Source: Ga0077527 sp038106575 (GTDB taxonomy: Bacteria; Pseudomonadota; Gammaproteobacteria; Burkholderiales; SG8-41). Taken from it: a DNA stretch of 64,000 nucleotides. The notes under the pieces are model-generated. The model searched no databases, was not told where the DNA came from, and saw only the letters and a program-made list of their open reading frames with translations. Positions 52,248 to 61,689 of this stretch are shown here, in pieces. Where the stretch lies: the NCBI GenBank assembly GCA_038106575.1, contig JAYOED010000004.1, positions 1 through 64,000 of the forward strand. The letters are read 5' to 3'. The position numbers and the translations under genes are program-made. Within the stretch, counting starts at the first letter, position 1. Each line of letters begins with the position of its first letter.

Positions 52248-53174
52248 TCAGATAGAGTTCCACGGGAACACGTCCCCGGTGCGCTCGGTTGGTGTATAGA
52301 ACCAGCTCTTCAAAGCCGGCAGCATGTGCTCGGCACATCGCTGCGGCGTCCAGCCGTCGCCGCGATGGATGCTGCGCAGCGGTCGCGACTGGCTCATCAG
52401 GAAAATCTCGTTCTTGCGCGTCGCGAAGACTTGGGCGTTGACATCCTTGGCTGCGTCGCTCAGCAGGAATACCGCGAGCGGGGCGTTGTGTTCGGGCGTG
52501 ACCTGTTTGCGCTGTTCGATACGCGCCACGGTGGCCGGATCCTTGGGTGGCACCGAGGCCGTCATCCGTGTCCACGCCACCGGTGCGATGCAGTTCGAGC
52601 GCACGTTGAAGCGCGACATGTCCACTGCGATGCCCTTTGACATTGCCACCATGCCCAGCTTGGCGGCGCCGTAGTTGACCTGGCCCATGCCGCCGATCAG
52701 ACCGGAGGTCGAGGTCATGTGCACCAAGGCGCCGGATTCCTGCTTGCGGAAATGATCAGCGGCGTGGCGCGAACAGTTGAACGCGCCTTTCAGCATCACG
52801 CCGACCACTGAATCCCAGTCGCTCTCGCTCATCTTGTGGAAAATCACGTCGCGCAGGATGCCCGCGTTGTTGACCACGCCGTCGATGCGCCCGAAGTTGT
52901 CGAGCGCGCACTGGATGATTTTTCCGGCGCTGACGAATTCGGCAACGCTGTCGTAATTTGCCGCGGCCTCGCCGCCGGCCTTCAAGATTTCGTTGACGAC
53001 GTCCTGCGCTGGGGTCTGGTCGCCGCCCGCACCGTCGAGTGCGACGCCGATGTCGTTGACCACCACTTTCGCGCCATGTGCCGCTGCCATTTTCGCGATT
53101 GCGGCCCCAATGCCGCGGCCTGCGCCCGTCACCACGACCACTTTGCCTTCCATCATCCGGAGTTCTGCCATCAT
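52248..53174 (-). CDS. SDR-family 3-hydroxyacyl-CoA dehydrogenase-like protein
   Basis: The 308-residue protein has TGAGRGIG near 16, the NDIGVALDGAGG segment seen in multifunctional peroxisomal-type (17-beta-HSD4-like) dehydrogenases, NNAGILRD near 103 and the catalytic Tyr/Lys in YGAAK near 170. A C-terminal extension of about 60 residues follows the core. With the MaoC and crotonase genes it fits oxidation of a 3-hydroxyacyl-CoA. An AAGAGG site precedes the start. Confidence 0.9.
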   Translation of the reverse strand: MMAELRMMEGKVVVVTGAGRGIGAAIAKMAAAHGAKVVVNDIGVALDGAGGDQTPAQDVVNEILKAGGEAAANYDSVAEFVSAGKIIQCALDNFGRIDGVVNNAGILRDVIFHKMSESDWDSVVGVMLKGAFNCSRHAADHFRKQESGALVHMTSTSGLIGGMGQVNYGAAKLGMVAMSKGIAVDMSRFNVRSNCIAPVAWTRMTASVPPKDPATVARIEQRKQVTPEHNAPLAVFLLSDAAKDVNAQVFATRKNEIFLMSQSRPLRSIHRGDGWTPQRCAEHMLPALKSWFYTPTERTGDVFPWNSI

Positions 53175-53211
53175 AGCCTCTTGATCAATAAATATATGAT
53201 TCTAAATGATT

Positions 53212-54069
53212 TTATGAAATTTCCGCGCGGCCGTTATTGAGCACCGTGACGCTGCGTGCCGGCACCGTGGCGCGGAAAGTGATGACTTTGCCATCGATCC
53301 ATATTTCGGTGCGGATGGTTTCTCCGGGATAGACCGGCGAGGAGAAACGCCCGGCCATGCTTTTCAACTTCAGCGGATCGTAATCGCATACGGATTTCAA
53401 CAACGCATGGCCAACCACGCTGAACGTCGCGCGGCCGTGCAGGATCGGCATCTTGAAACCGGCCTTTGCCGCGTATACCGGATCTGCGTGCAACGGATTG
53501 TAATCGCCGGAAAGCCGGTAGATCAGAGCCGCCTGCGGCAATGTTGTGACATCGCAGACCGCGTGAGCTGGTGTTTCAGGAATCGGCTGCGGTGCCGGGG
53601 TCGGGCCTGATGGTCCGCCAAAACCGCCGTCGGCCCGGCAAAAGGTGGTCGAAGTCAGCGTGCAGATCAGATCACCGCTGTTTTTTTCGCGCACATCGCA
53701 AGCCGTCTGTAGCAGTGCGCCCTTGTCCTTGCCTTTGTCGAGAACGCCGGTGACGCGGGTCTTGCCGGTGATTGGACCTTCAACCGGCAGTGGTTTGTGA
53801 ATCACGAATCCCTGTTCTCCGTGCACCACGTGGCTGCGGGTGACCCCGGTGCCGGGCGCGGCGTGCCACGGACCGGGATAGCCAAGGATGATCGCCATCG
53901 TCGGCAGCGCTTTCAGGTTTTCTTCGTAGACGAACTGCAGCTGTTTGACGTCGACCGGGTCTGCGCCGAGGCCGACGCCCAGTGCGTAGAGTATGGTGTC
54001 GCGCTTCGTCAGTTGTTGTTCAACTTGTGGAATATTCCAGTTGAGAAGTTTCTGGTAGTCGATGGCCAT
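53212..54069 (-). CDS. MaoC-like (hydratase 2) double-hotdog dehydratase
   Basis: The 285-residue protein has an N-terminal hotdog domain and a C-terminal one with the complete hydratase-2 motif LSGDYNPLHADPVYAAKAGF near 190, including the Asp/His pair. It probably hydrates enoyl-CoA to (R)-3-hydroxyacyl-CoA, fitting the SDR gene that follows after 37 bases. It is the first gene of the operon, divergent from the phytanoyl dioxygenase gene. Confidence 0.92.
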   Translation of the reverse strand: MAIDYQKLLNWNIPQVEQQLTKRDTILYALGVGLGADPVDVKQLQFVYEENLKALPTMAIILGYPGPWHAAPGTGVTRSHVVHGEQGFVIHKPLPVEGPITGKTRVTGVLDKGKDKGALLQTACDVREKNSGDLICTLTSTTFCRADGGFGGPSGPTPAPQPIPETPAHAVCDVTTLPQAALIYRLSGDYNPLHADPVYAAKAGFKMPILHGRATFSVVGHALLKSVCDYDPLKLKSMAGRFSSPVYPGETIRTEIWIDGKVITFRATVPARSVTVLNNGRAEIS

Positions 54070-54194
54070 CGTGGGGTTTTGGGAGTGCGTTTGCGACCGC
54101 GGTAGCAGTCCTTTGCTGCGGTGTGGGTGTCATGTGCTGATTTTCGCAGCTATACTATCACGGTGTTTTTTACCGGCGAACCGCGACCACAATG

Positions 54195-54204
54195 NNNNNN
54201 NNNN
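54195..54204. other. Assembly gap (10 N)
   Basis: Ten unknown bases interrupt the 171-base spacer between the divergent MaoC and phytanoyl-CoA dioxygenase genes. Such a fixed run usually marks a gap of unknown length, so promoters here may be incomplete. Confidence 0.9.
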
Positions 54205-54240
54205 ACGCAGTGGTCTCGCCGGCGTGATAAGGGTGCAGAC

Positions 54241-55116
54241 ATGCCAAAAAAATTGAGTGGCGACCAGATCAGAAGCTATCGCGCTGATGGTTACCTCTAT
54301 CCGATAGATGCGCTTGGCATGACCGAAGTCGACAATTATCGCGACGAGCTGCGCCGGACCGAGAAAAAACTTGGCGGCTCGCTTATGGCGATCGACAAGA
54401 AATTCCGCGGCAATCTGCATTTCCTGTGCAAGTGGATGGATGAGCTGGCTCGTATACCGGCAATAGTCGATGCGGTGGAGGACCTGCTGGGGCCGGACAT
54501 TCTGCTCTACACCAGCCGCTTTTTCATCAAGGAGCCCAACACCGACGGCATCGCGGCCTGGCATCAGGATTCCACCTATTTCGGACTGCGTCCCTTCGAT
54601 CATGTCACGGCGTGGGTGGCGCTGTGCAATGCCAATGAAGAAACCGGTGCCGTCGAGTTTGCCGTGGGCAGTCATATCCGCGGCCAGCTGCAGCAGAAAA
54701 GCGGACTGATCAAGAACAGCGTCAACACCGCTGGACAGATCATCGTTGAGTGGTTCGACCAGTCGCGAATCGATCGCGCCATACTCAAGCCCGGACAGTT
54801 TTCACTGCACCATACCTGTGTGGTCCACCAGTCCGGTCCCAACCGGTCGCAGGAGCGGCGTGTCGGCATCGCGCTGAGCTACATACCGACGCGCACCCGT
54901 TACATCGGCAAGCGGCGCATGCCGGCGAGCCTGATTCGCGGCAAGGATGACTACAATCACTTTGATTTACAGCCGCGACCGCAGGTCGATTTTGGCGAAA
55001 TCGAAATGCAGCGCCACGACACCACTTTCAAGGCCTACCTCGAGTCGTTCTACGAGCAGCTCGGCGAAGCCGAGAAGGACCTTCCGAAAGAGGTGGCGGC
55101 AGGCATGGTCTACTAG
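54241..55116 (+). CDS. Phytanoyl-CoA dioxygenase (PhyH) family protein
   Basis: The 291-residue iron/alpha-ketoglutarate oxygenase has the HxD motif in AAWHQDSTYFG near 102, the distal His in HHTCVVHQSGPN near 190 and an Arg after it (NRSQERR). Members hydroxylate alpha to a carboxyl or CoA thioester, or in natural products. I placed the start at 54241, after the gap, because the family begins KLSGDQIRSYRADGYLY. The MmgE/PrpD gene follows after 30 bases. Confidence 0.9.
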   Translation: MPKKLSGDQIRSYRADGYLYPIDALGMTEVDNYRDELRRTEKKLGGSLMAIDKKFRGNLHFLCKWMDELARIPAIVDAVEDLLGPDILLYTSRFFIKEPNTDGIAAWHQDSTYFGLRPFDHVTAWVALCNANEETGAVEFAVGSHIRGQLQQKSGLIKNSVNTAGQIIVEWFDQSRIDRAILKPGQFSLHHTCVVHQSGPNRSQERRVGIALSYIPTRTRYIGKRRMPASLIRGKDDYNHFDLQPRPQVDFGEIEMQRHDTTFKAYLESFYEQLGEAEKDLPKEVAAGMVY

Positions 55117-55146
55117 CAGGCTTGTCCGCCGACTGGCGCAGTTATC

Positions 55147-56481
55147 ATGGAAGTCACCAGGGCGCTTGCCCGCAACATTGTTTCTTCAGGGTTCGCGGAC
55201 ATACCTGTGCCGGTGCGGTACGAAGCGGCGCGCGCGCTGCTCAACTGGTGCAGCTGCGCGATCGGTGCCTCGCGCCACGAGACCACGGAAAATGCGCTTG
55301 CGTCAGTACTACCGTTTGCCGGAAAACCTCAGGCGCAGATCCTCGGCCGTGCCGAACGCGTCGACTGCCTGAACGCGGCGTTGATCAATGGCATCAGTTC
55401 GCACGTCTTCGATTTTGACGACACCCACGCGCGGGCGATTCATCCCAGCGCGCCAGTACTTCCGGCGCTGCTGGCGCTCGCTGAATGGAAAACTATCAGC
55501 GGTGCAGACCTGTTACACGCCTTCGTACTCGGCGTTGAGGCCGAATGCCGGGTCGGGCTGTCGGTGTTTCCAGAGCATTACATGGCCGGCTGGCATATCA
55601 CCGGTACTGCCGGCGTGTTCGGCGCTGCAGCCGCCGCGGGCAAACTGCTGGGACTGGACGAACGGCAGATGTGCTGGGCACTGGGCATCGCCGCCACGCA
55701 ATCCGCGGGCCTGCGCGAAATGTTCGGATCGATGTGCAAGAGCCTGCATCCGGGGCGCGCGGCGCAGAACGGACTGGGGGCTGCGCTGCTGGCTGCGAAC
55801 AATTTCACCAGCTCCGAGCAGGGCATCGAGGCCAAACGCGGCTTCGGCCAGGTGATGTCGAGCAGGTTCGATCCGTCGATCATCACCGCCGAGTGGGGCG
55901 GGCGCTGGGAGCTGATGTCGAACATGTACAAGCCGTTCGCCTGCGGCCTGGTGGTCCACGGCACTATTGACGGCTGCATCCGGCTGCGCAACGAACACGG
56001 ATTGACGCCGGAAATGATCGAGAGTGTAGACCTCAAGGTCAGCCCGATCGTATTCGAGCTGACCGCCAAGGAAAATCCTCAGACCGGTCTCGAAGGTAAA
56101 TTCAGCGTTTATCACGCCGCCGCGGTGGCTCTGCGTTTCGGCAGGGCCGGCGAGGCCGAGTTCAGTGATGCTTCGGTGCTGGATCCGGCAACGGTGGCAC
56201 TGCGCAAAAAAGTGTGGATCGAACGCGACGAGAGTATCGGTCGTGTTCAATCCCACATATTCATTACCTTGACTGACGGGCGCCGGCTAGAACTCCGGGT
56301 CGAGCAGGCGCTGGGCACGCTGGAGCGGCCGATGTCCGATGCCGATCTCGAGGCCAAGTTTCGCGGACTGGCCGAAGGAATTCTTTCCGGAAAGCAGTGC
56401 GACGAAGTGATCCGGTTGTGCTGGAGCGTGGAATCACTGCCGGACGCCGGCGTGATCGCGCGGGCTGCGGCAACGGGTTAG
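55147..56481 (+). CDS. MmgE/PrpD family protein
   Basis: The 444-residue protein belongs to the family of 2-methylcitrate dehydratase and related lyases. Landmarks are HVFDFDDTHARAIHPSAPVLPAL near 90-112 (key DDTH), LGIAATQSAGLREMFGSM near 180 and KPFACGLVVHG near 259. It may dehydrate or isomerise a tricarboxylic or hydroxy acid made by the upstream dioxygenase. Other propionate genes (prpB, prpC) are not present, so a role in the methylcitrate cycle is unlikely. Confidence 0.9.
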   Translation: MEVTRALARNIVSSGFADIPVPVRYEAARALLNWCSCAIGASRHETTENALASVLPFAGKPQAQILGRAERVDCLNAALINGISSHVFDFDDTHARAIHPSAPVLPALLALAEWKTISGADLLHAFVLGVEAECRVGLSVFPEHYMAGWHITGTAGVFGAAAAAGKLLGLDERQMCWALGIAATQSAGLREMFGSMCKSLHPGRAAQNGLGAALLAANNFTSSEQGIEAKRGFGQVMSSRFDPSIITAEWGGRWELMSNMYKPFACGLVVHGTIDGCIRLRNEHGLTPEMIESVDLKVSPIVFELTAKENPQTGLEGKFSVYHAAAVALRFGRAGEAEFSDASVLDPATVALRKKVWIERDESIGRVQSHIFITLTDGRRLELRVEQALGTLERPMSDADLEAKFRGLAEGILSGKQCDEVIRLCWSVESLPDAGVIARAAATG

Positions 56482-56488
56482 CTGGGCC

Positions 56489-57712
56489 TCATCCCAGTTT
56501 TTGCAGCATGACGATGCGGTTGCTGTTGGTGCCGCGCTCGTTGTTGCCGATTCCCCAGATGTTCGAGGTCTTGGTGAACTTCTGGGTGTTGATCAGGATC
56601 GCTTCGCAGCGGAATCCCGCCTGGGTGCCTAGGGGCACCACGGCTTCGTCGAGGTTGACCGAGCCGCGCTGTACTTCGCCGACCTCGAAGGCGACCCAGC
56701 CTTTGGGCCGCGTAATCCGGTGCAGTTCGCACAGCACCTCGAACATCACTTCCGACCACTCGTTCACGCTGCCGGCCATCGTGATGCCGGCGCCGATTTC
56801 ATCGGCATCTAGGCCGTTGAACCAGCATCGCAGCCAGTTGTCCTTCGCATACTGCACGACATTAAGGAAGGGCGGGGAGGTTACCGTCAACTGCACGCTG
56901 TCATCAGCGATGGTTGGTGTCGACGAGGCTGCTCCGCAATGGAATTTCGCCGAGATGGCAGCCTGCTGTAAGCGCCAGCGCGAGGCGGCATTGATGACGC
57001 TCTGCAGTTGCATAGACTAGCGCAGGATCAATGCACGCACGTTGCGGTATTCAGGTGCCTTACCGGTTTTCTCGTTGATTCTGATCTGGCTTTCTGGCGA
57101 CACCGCCTGGTTCGGCGGCAGGGTATAGGCCGAGAAGAATCCCGGTGAGTGTCCGGTTAGCCGATTGGTGGCAACCATGCGGATCCAGCGGTCTGCGTCG
57201 TCCTCCATGCAGGTGGCCTTGCGCTCGGCCAGCCACGCGCGCAGGTTAAGCAGTTCGCGCTCGGTATCCGGGTGGTAGAACATCGAGAGATCGATGTCGT
57301 TCTTGCGTTTGTCTGTCATCTTGATCGCGCGCAGACGGACGTCGATGGCAGCGATCAGCGGCACCTGCAGCCGCGGCTGGGTAAGGATCGCGGACAGCGG
57401 ATTAATGTCGTTGGCGATGACCCGGCGCTCCATCAGCGCCGCTTCGATCGCTGTAGTGCCGCGGCCGCTGAACGGATCGTAGATGATGTCGTTGGGCTTG
57501 CTCAGTCGGTCGATGAAGTAGGCCGGCAGCTGCGGCTTGAAGCAGCCGCGGTATGACACTTCATGCAGGGGATTGGCCTGGCGCTGCTTGCTGGTCCAAA
57601 ACTCCTGCTCGTAGACGGGAACGCCGTTGATGCGGCGTGGCAGTTTTGCAGCACGTTTGTTTGGCGCGCTGACCGCAAGGTCGTAGGCAGTGACTGATGC
57701 AACAGCATGCAT
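56489..57712 (-). pseudogene. DNA methyltransferase (N4/N6) interrupted by one in-frame TAG
   Basis: The frame starts at ATG 57712 after a GGAGGA site and runs 231 codons to TAG at 57017-57019, then continues in the same frame, TCT then ATG 57013, to 56489; without the TAG it would give about 407 residues. The first part has DPFSGRGTTAIEAALM (AdoMet motif I), the second part TSPPFLNVVQYAKDNW (catalytic motif IV, SPPF type). This order is the alpha class with motif I before the target-recognition part. No restriction endonuclease is adjacent. It may be a fresh pseudogene or a sequencing error, because both sides are otherwise intact. Confidence 0.85.
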
Positions 57713-57747
57713 TGCGTGCTCCTCCCATGCATTTGAATTGCTCTGAA

Positions 57748-57849
57748 GGGTACGCCGTTGTCACAAAAAGTACAAGTACCTGACATCAGTGACGGCGAAA
57801 CGTATCCGTACGGCAGCGGAGGGTACGCCTATGTCACAAAAAGTACAAG
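57748..57849. repeat. Two 29-base near-identical direct repeats upstream of the methyltransferase
   Basis: Bases 57748-57776 and 57821-57849 match at 27 of 29 positions, with 44 bases between. Each contains CACAAAAAGTACAA, and the first has a TTGT-N10-ACAA inverted arrangement. They lie 36-137 bases upstream of the methyltransferase start, in the spacer to glcF, and may be operator copies. Only two copies exist, so this is not a CRISPR array. Confidence 0.75.
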
Positions 57850-57863
57850 AAATTTTCTGCTGC

Positions 57864-59096
57864 CTATCTGCTGAGCAGATCATCCACCGCCTCGATCCAG
57901 TGCCTGACGGGCACCTTCGAGGCGGATTGCAGATGCGTCTGGCAGCCGATGTTGGCGGTGAGGATCTGTTCCGGAGCGTACGCGTTCAACGCCGCGATCT
58001 TGTTGGCTCTCAGTTGCGCGGAAATTTCCGGCTGCAGGATTGAATAGGTTCCGGCCGACCCGCAGCACAGGTGCGCGTTCTCAACCGGTGCCAGATCTAA
58101 ACCGAGATCTGCAAGCAGCGCTTCGACCTTGCCCTTCAGCTTAAGGCCGTGCTGCAGGGTGCAGGGCGGGTGGAAGACATATTTGCCGTGAGGAGGGTAT
58201 TCTGCAAGTAATTGTTTTAATTTTTCTTTTTCACGTTCGATGACGACGCTCAGGTCGCAAGCGAGGGCCGAAATTTTCTGCGCACGTTCGGCATAGGCTG
58301 GGTCATGCGCGAGCAGGTGGCCGTAATCGGCAATCGTTACGCCGCAACCGCTGGCGGTGAAGATCAGCGCTTCAGCGCCCTGTTCGATGTGCGGCGACCA
58401 GGCATCGATATTTCTGCGCATCGCCGCCAGCGCACGCTCCTCCTCATCGAGATGGAATGTCACCGCGCCGCAGCAGCCGGCATTGGGTGCCTGCACCAGC
58501 GTGATGCCGAGGCGGTCGAGCACGCGCGCGGCAGCAGCATTGGTGGCCGGCGACAGTGCGGGCTGCACGCAGCCTTTGAGCACCAGCATGCGTCGTGCAT
58601 GACCACCCATCGGCCATGGCCGTGCCTGTCGCGGTGCGTCGGGTGCGATGTCATCGAGTACCTTCGGCAGCAGATTGCGCGCTATGCGGCCCGCGACCAA
58701 CAGCGGATTAAACAGCGCGGGCTGCGGCAGCACGGTCGCCAGCGCCTTTCGGCGGACTTTTTCAAAGCCGCTGCGGCCAAGCTGACGGTTGACGATGCTG
58801 CGGCCGATATCGAGCAGCCGGCCGTACTGGACGCCGGACGGGCAGGTGGTTTCGCAGGAACGGCAGGTCAGGCAACGGTCAAGATGCAGCTGGGTTCTAG
58901 CGGTAGCCGGTTCACCTTCAAGCACCTGCTTCATCAGGTAGATGCGGCCGCGCGGCCCGTCGAGTTCGTCGCCAAGCAGCTGATAGGTCGGGCAGGTCGC
59001 CGTGCAGAAACCGCAGTGCACGCATTTGCGCAGGATCGAGTCGGCTTCGCGGCCCTGCGGCGTGTCCTTGATGAAGTCGGCGAGGTTGGTCTGCAT
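57864..59096 (-). CDS. glcF: Glycolate oxidase iron-sulfur subunit
   Basis: GlcF passes electrons from the GlcDE flavoprotein to the quinone pool at the inner membrane. The 410-residue protein has two 4Fe-4S motifs, CVHCGFCTATCP near 24 and CLTCRSCETTCP near 76, then two CCG-type cysteine-rich domains (NAGCCGA, HLCCGSAG). It starts 2 bases after glcE and is the last gene of glcDEF. Confidence 0.95.
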   Translation of the reverse strand: MQTNLADFIKDTPQGREADSILRKCVHCGFCTATCPTYQLLGDELDGPRGRIYLMKQVLEGEPATARTQLHLDRCLTCRSCETTCPSGVQYGRLLDIGRSIVNRQLGRSGFEKVRRKALATVLPQPALFNPLLVAGRIARNLLPKVLDDIAPDAPRQARPWPMGGHARRMLVLKGCVQPALSPATNAAAARVLDRLGITLVQAPNAGCCGAVTFHLDEEERALAAMRRNIDAWSPHIEQGAEALIFTASGCGVTIADYGHLLAHDPAYAERAQKISALACDLSVVIEREKEKLKQLLAEYPPHGKYVFHPPCTLQHGLKLKGKVEALLADLGLDLAPVENAHLCCGSAGTYSILQPEISAQLRANKIAALNAYAPEQILTANIGCQTHLQSASKVPVRHWIEAVDDLLSR

Positions 59097-59098
59097 GG

Positions 59099-60157
59099 CT
59101 AGAAATCCGGATGCAGGCGGCCAGGATTGAGGATGCCCGCCGGGTCCAGCGCCTGCTTAACGCGGCGGTGCAGCTTGAGCAGCACTTCCGGCAGCGGATG
59201 AAAAACGGGAACCCCAGCTCTGACGCGGCGGAACTGAGTGGCATGGCCGTCGCCGCTGCGCACCGCCTTACGGACTGTCGCTGCATCGGCGTCACATTTG
59301 ATCCAGCGCAGTGCGCCACCCCATTCGATCAGCTGTGGACCGGGCAGGTCGAGGTGCTTGGTCGCCGGATTCAGCGACAGCCGCCACAGCGGAGCGACGC
59401 CAGCGAAAAAGAGATCGCGCTGGTCGCGGATGTCACGCCAGAATTCTGGGGCGTTGCTGATTTCCTCGCCGCCGAGCTTGTTCGCCGCCGCTTTGACCGC
59501 CGGAGCGGCGCCAGCTAGCCGTACATAAAGACGGTTCTCGACATGGCAGGTGGCAGTGATCGGCAGTGGCTTGCCGGCCCATTTGTTCATTAGTGCGATT
59601 GCTTCCTGCGCGGTTTGTTCGCGGCAGATCGTCAGTTCGGCCGGCGGCAGCGGCAGCGCCTTAAGCGATACCTCGAGAATTACGCCCAGCGTGCCCATTG
59701 ATCCGGTGACCAGCCGCGACACGTCGTAGCCGGCGACGTTCTTCATAACCTGGCCGCCAAATGAGAGATCGGTACCGCGGCCGTCGAGCAGGCGTATACC
59801 GAGCACAAAGTCGCGCACCGAGCCAGCGTAGGGACGGCGCGGCCCCGACAGTCCTGCTGCGACGCAGCCGCCGAGGGTTGCGTTGCCGCCGAACGAGGGC
59901 GGCTCGAAACCGAGCATCTGTCCCCTGTCGCGCATGGTCGCTTCGATTTCGGCGAGCGGGGTGCCTGCGCGAGCGGTGATCACCAGTTCGGTCGGTTCGT
60001 AATCGATGATGCCGCAATTGGCGGAGACGTCCAAGAGGTCACCCGTCGCGGTATTGCCGTAGAAATCCTTGCTGCCGCCGCCGCGGATGTAGAGCGTTTT
60101 TTTGACGGCGGCTGCGGCGCGGATCGTATCCGCAATCTGCTGGATCGATTCGGTCAT
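59099..60157 (-). CDS. glcE: Glycolate oxidase FAD-binding subunit GlcE
   Basis: The 352-residue protein is the short FAD-binding partner of GlcD. The PCMH-type FAD fold is seen in LYIRGGGSKDFYGN near 20, TLGGCVAAGLSGPRRP near 90 and YDVSRLVTGSMGTLGVI near 144. It lies one base from glcD and two from glcF, so all three form one operon for oxidation of glycolate or lactate-like acids. Confidence 0.94.
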   Translation of the reverse strand: MTESIQQIADTIRAAAAVKKTLYIRGGGSKDFYGNTATGDLLDVSANCGIIDYEPTELVITARAGTPLAEIEATMRDRGQMLGFEPPSFGGNATLGGCVAAGLSGPRRPYAGSVRDFVLGIRLLDGRGTDLSFGGQVMKNVAGYDVSRLVTGSMGTLGVILEVSLKALPLPPAELTICREQTAQEAIALMNKWAGKPLPITATCHVENRLYVRLAGAAPAVKAAANKLGGEEISNAPEFWRDIRDQRDLFFAGVAPLWRLSLNPATKHLDLPGPQLIEWGGALRWIKCDADAATVRKAVRSGDGHATQFRRVRAGVPVFHPLPEVLLKLHRRVKQALDPAGILNPGRLHPDF

Positions 60158-60158
60158 G

Positions 60159-61649
60159 TTAGAACCGCGGTAGCTCTGGAAATTTTTCCTCCCCTGAATG
60201 CACGTGCATGCGGCCGAATTCGGCGCAGCGGTGCAGCGTCGGCACTGCCTTGCCGGGATTGAGCAGGCCGTGCTCGTCGAAGGCGTGTTTTAGCGCTTGG
60301 AAGGTTTCGAGCTGCGCGGAGCCAAACTGCACGCACATCGAATCGATTTTCTCGATGCCGACGCCGTGCTCTCCGGTGATAGTGCCGCCGACATCAATGC
60401 ACAGCTTGAGAATTTCCGCGCCAAAAGCCTCAGTGCGCGCGAGCTGGTCGGCATCGTTGGCGTCGTAGAGGATCAGCGGATGCAGGTTGCCGTCACCAGC
60501 GTGGAACACGTTGGCGCAGCGCAGGTCGTATTTCTTTTCCATCGCCGCGATTGCGCGCAGCACTTCGGCGATGCGCTTACGGGGAATGGTGCCGTCCATG
60601 CAGTAATAGTCCGGCGACAGGCGGCCCACTGCGGGGAATGCTGCCTTGCGGCCTGCCCACAGCTTCAGGCGCTCGGCCTCGTCGCGCGAGGTGCGCACGA
60701 TGTGCGCGCCGCTGTCTTCCATGATTTTTTCGATGCGGGCAATTTCGTCGCGCACTTCTTCGTGGGTGCCGTCAGATTCGCAGAGCAGGATGCCGGCGGC
60801 GTCGGTCGGGTAGCCGGCGTTGACAAACGGCTCCACGGCGAGAGTCGCCGGCTGGTCCATTAGCTCCATGCCGGCGGGAATGATGCCAGCGGCGATGACG
60901 TTCGCAACGGCCTGACCGGCAGTGGCCATCTCATCGAACGCGGCGAGCACCACCTGTGCAGATTCGGGTTTGGGCAGTAGCTTGACGGTGATCTCGGTGA
61001 CCACACCGAGCAAGCCTTCGGAGCCAGTCAGCAACGCCAGAAAATCGTAACCAGAGGCATCGAGCCCGCCGCCACCGAGTTCGATGATTTCGCCTTCGAT
61101 GGTGGCGACCCGCAGTTTGAGTATGTTGTGCACCGTCAGTCCGTATTTCAGGCAATGCACGCCACCCGAATTCTCGGCGATGTTGCCGCCAATGGAACAG
61201 GCGATCTGGCTCGACGGATCGGGTGCGTAATAAAGGCCGTGCGGGGCAGCGGCTTCTGAAATCGCCAGGTTGCGCACGCCGGGCTGGACTCGAGCCGTGC
61301 GCGAGACCAGATCAATGTTGATGATCTTCATCAGCTTGGCCAGCGACAGCAGCACGCCGTTGCCGAGCGGCAGCGCGCCACCCGAGAGTCCGGTGCCGGC
61401 GCCGCGCGCCACCACCGGCACGCGCATCGAGTAGCAGGTTTCGAGGATGTCGCAGACCTGTTGTTCGTTATCGGGCAGGACCACCACCATGGGCACCTGG
61501 CGGTAGGCGGAGAGGCCGTCGCATTCGTACGGCGTCACATCCTCACGTTCGAATAGCACGCTCGCTTCCGGCATGAACGCGCGCAGCGCGGCGCATACCG
61601 CCCGCTGGCGTTCGAGATCGACGGGAATGGTCTGCACCGGGGCGTTCAT
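60159..61649 (-). CDS. glcD: Glycolate oxidase subunit GlcD
   Basis: GlcD oxidises glycolate (or D-lactate) to glyoxylate using FAD. The 496-residue protein has VARGAGTGLSGGALPL near 81, IGGNIAENSGGVHCLKYG near 150 and TGEHGVGIEKI near 435, all typical of the FAD-linked oxidase family. It lies 40 bases below the aconitase-X pair on the same strand, which may put both in one transcription unit. Confidence 0.95.
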   Translation of the reverse strand: MNAPVQTIPVDLERQRAVCAALRAFMPEASVLFEREDVTPYECDGLSAYRQVPMVVVLPDNEQQVCDILETCYSMRVPVVARGAGTGLSGGALPLGNGVLLSLAKLMKIINIDLVSRTARVQPGVRNLAISEAAAPHGLYYAPDPSSQIACSIGGNIAENSGGVHCLKYGLTVHNILKLRVATIEGEIIELGGGGLDASGYDFLALLTGSEGLLGVVTEITVKLLPKPESAQVVLAAFDEMATAGQAVANVIAAGIIPAGMELMDQPATLAVEPFVNAGYPTDAAGILLCESDGTHEEVRDEIARIEKIMEDSGAHIVRTSRDEAERLKLWAGRKAAFPAVGRLSPDYYCMDGTIPRKRIAEVLRAIAAMEKKYDLRCANVFHAGDGNLHPLILYDANDADQLARTEAFGAEILKLCIDVGGTITGEHGVGIEKIDSMCVQFGSAQLETFQALKHAFDEHGLLNPGKAVPTLHRCAEFGRMHVHSGEEKFPELPRF

Positions 61650-61689
61650 TGGGCCATTCTAGCCCAATGGTACGGGCGTAGCCCGCATG

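Noticed and set aside
13373..57019. Reassignment of TAG to a sense codon, to explain in-frame TAGs at 13373 and 57017
   Set aside because: TAG is the normal terminal stop of pntA, queG, the selenoprotein gene, the PhyH-like gene and the MmgE/PrpD gene, so it is not reassigned.
57748..57849. A CRISPR array
   Set aside because: Only two imperfect copies exist, and no cas genes are present.
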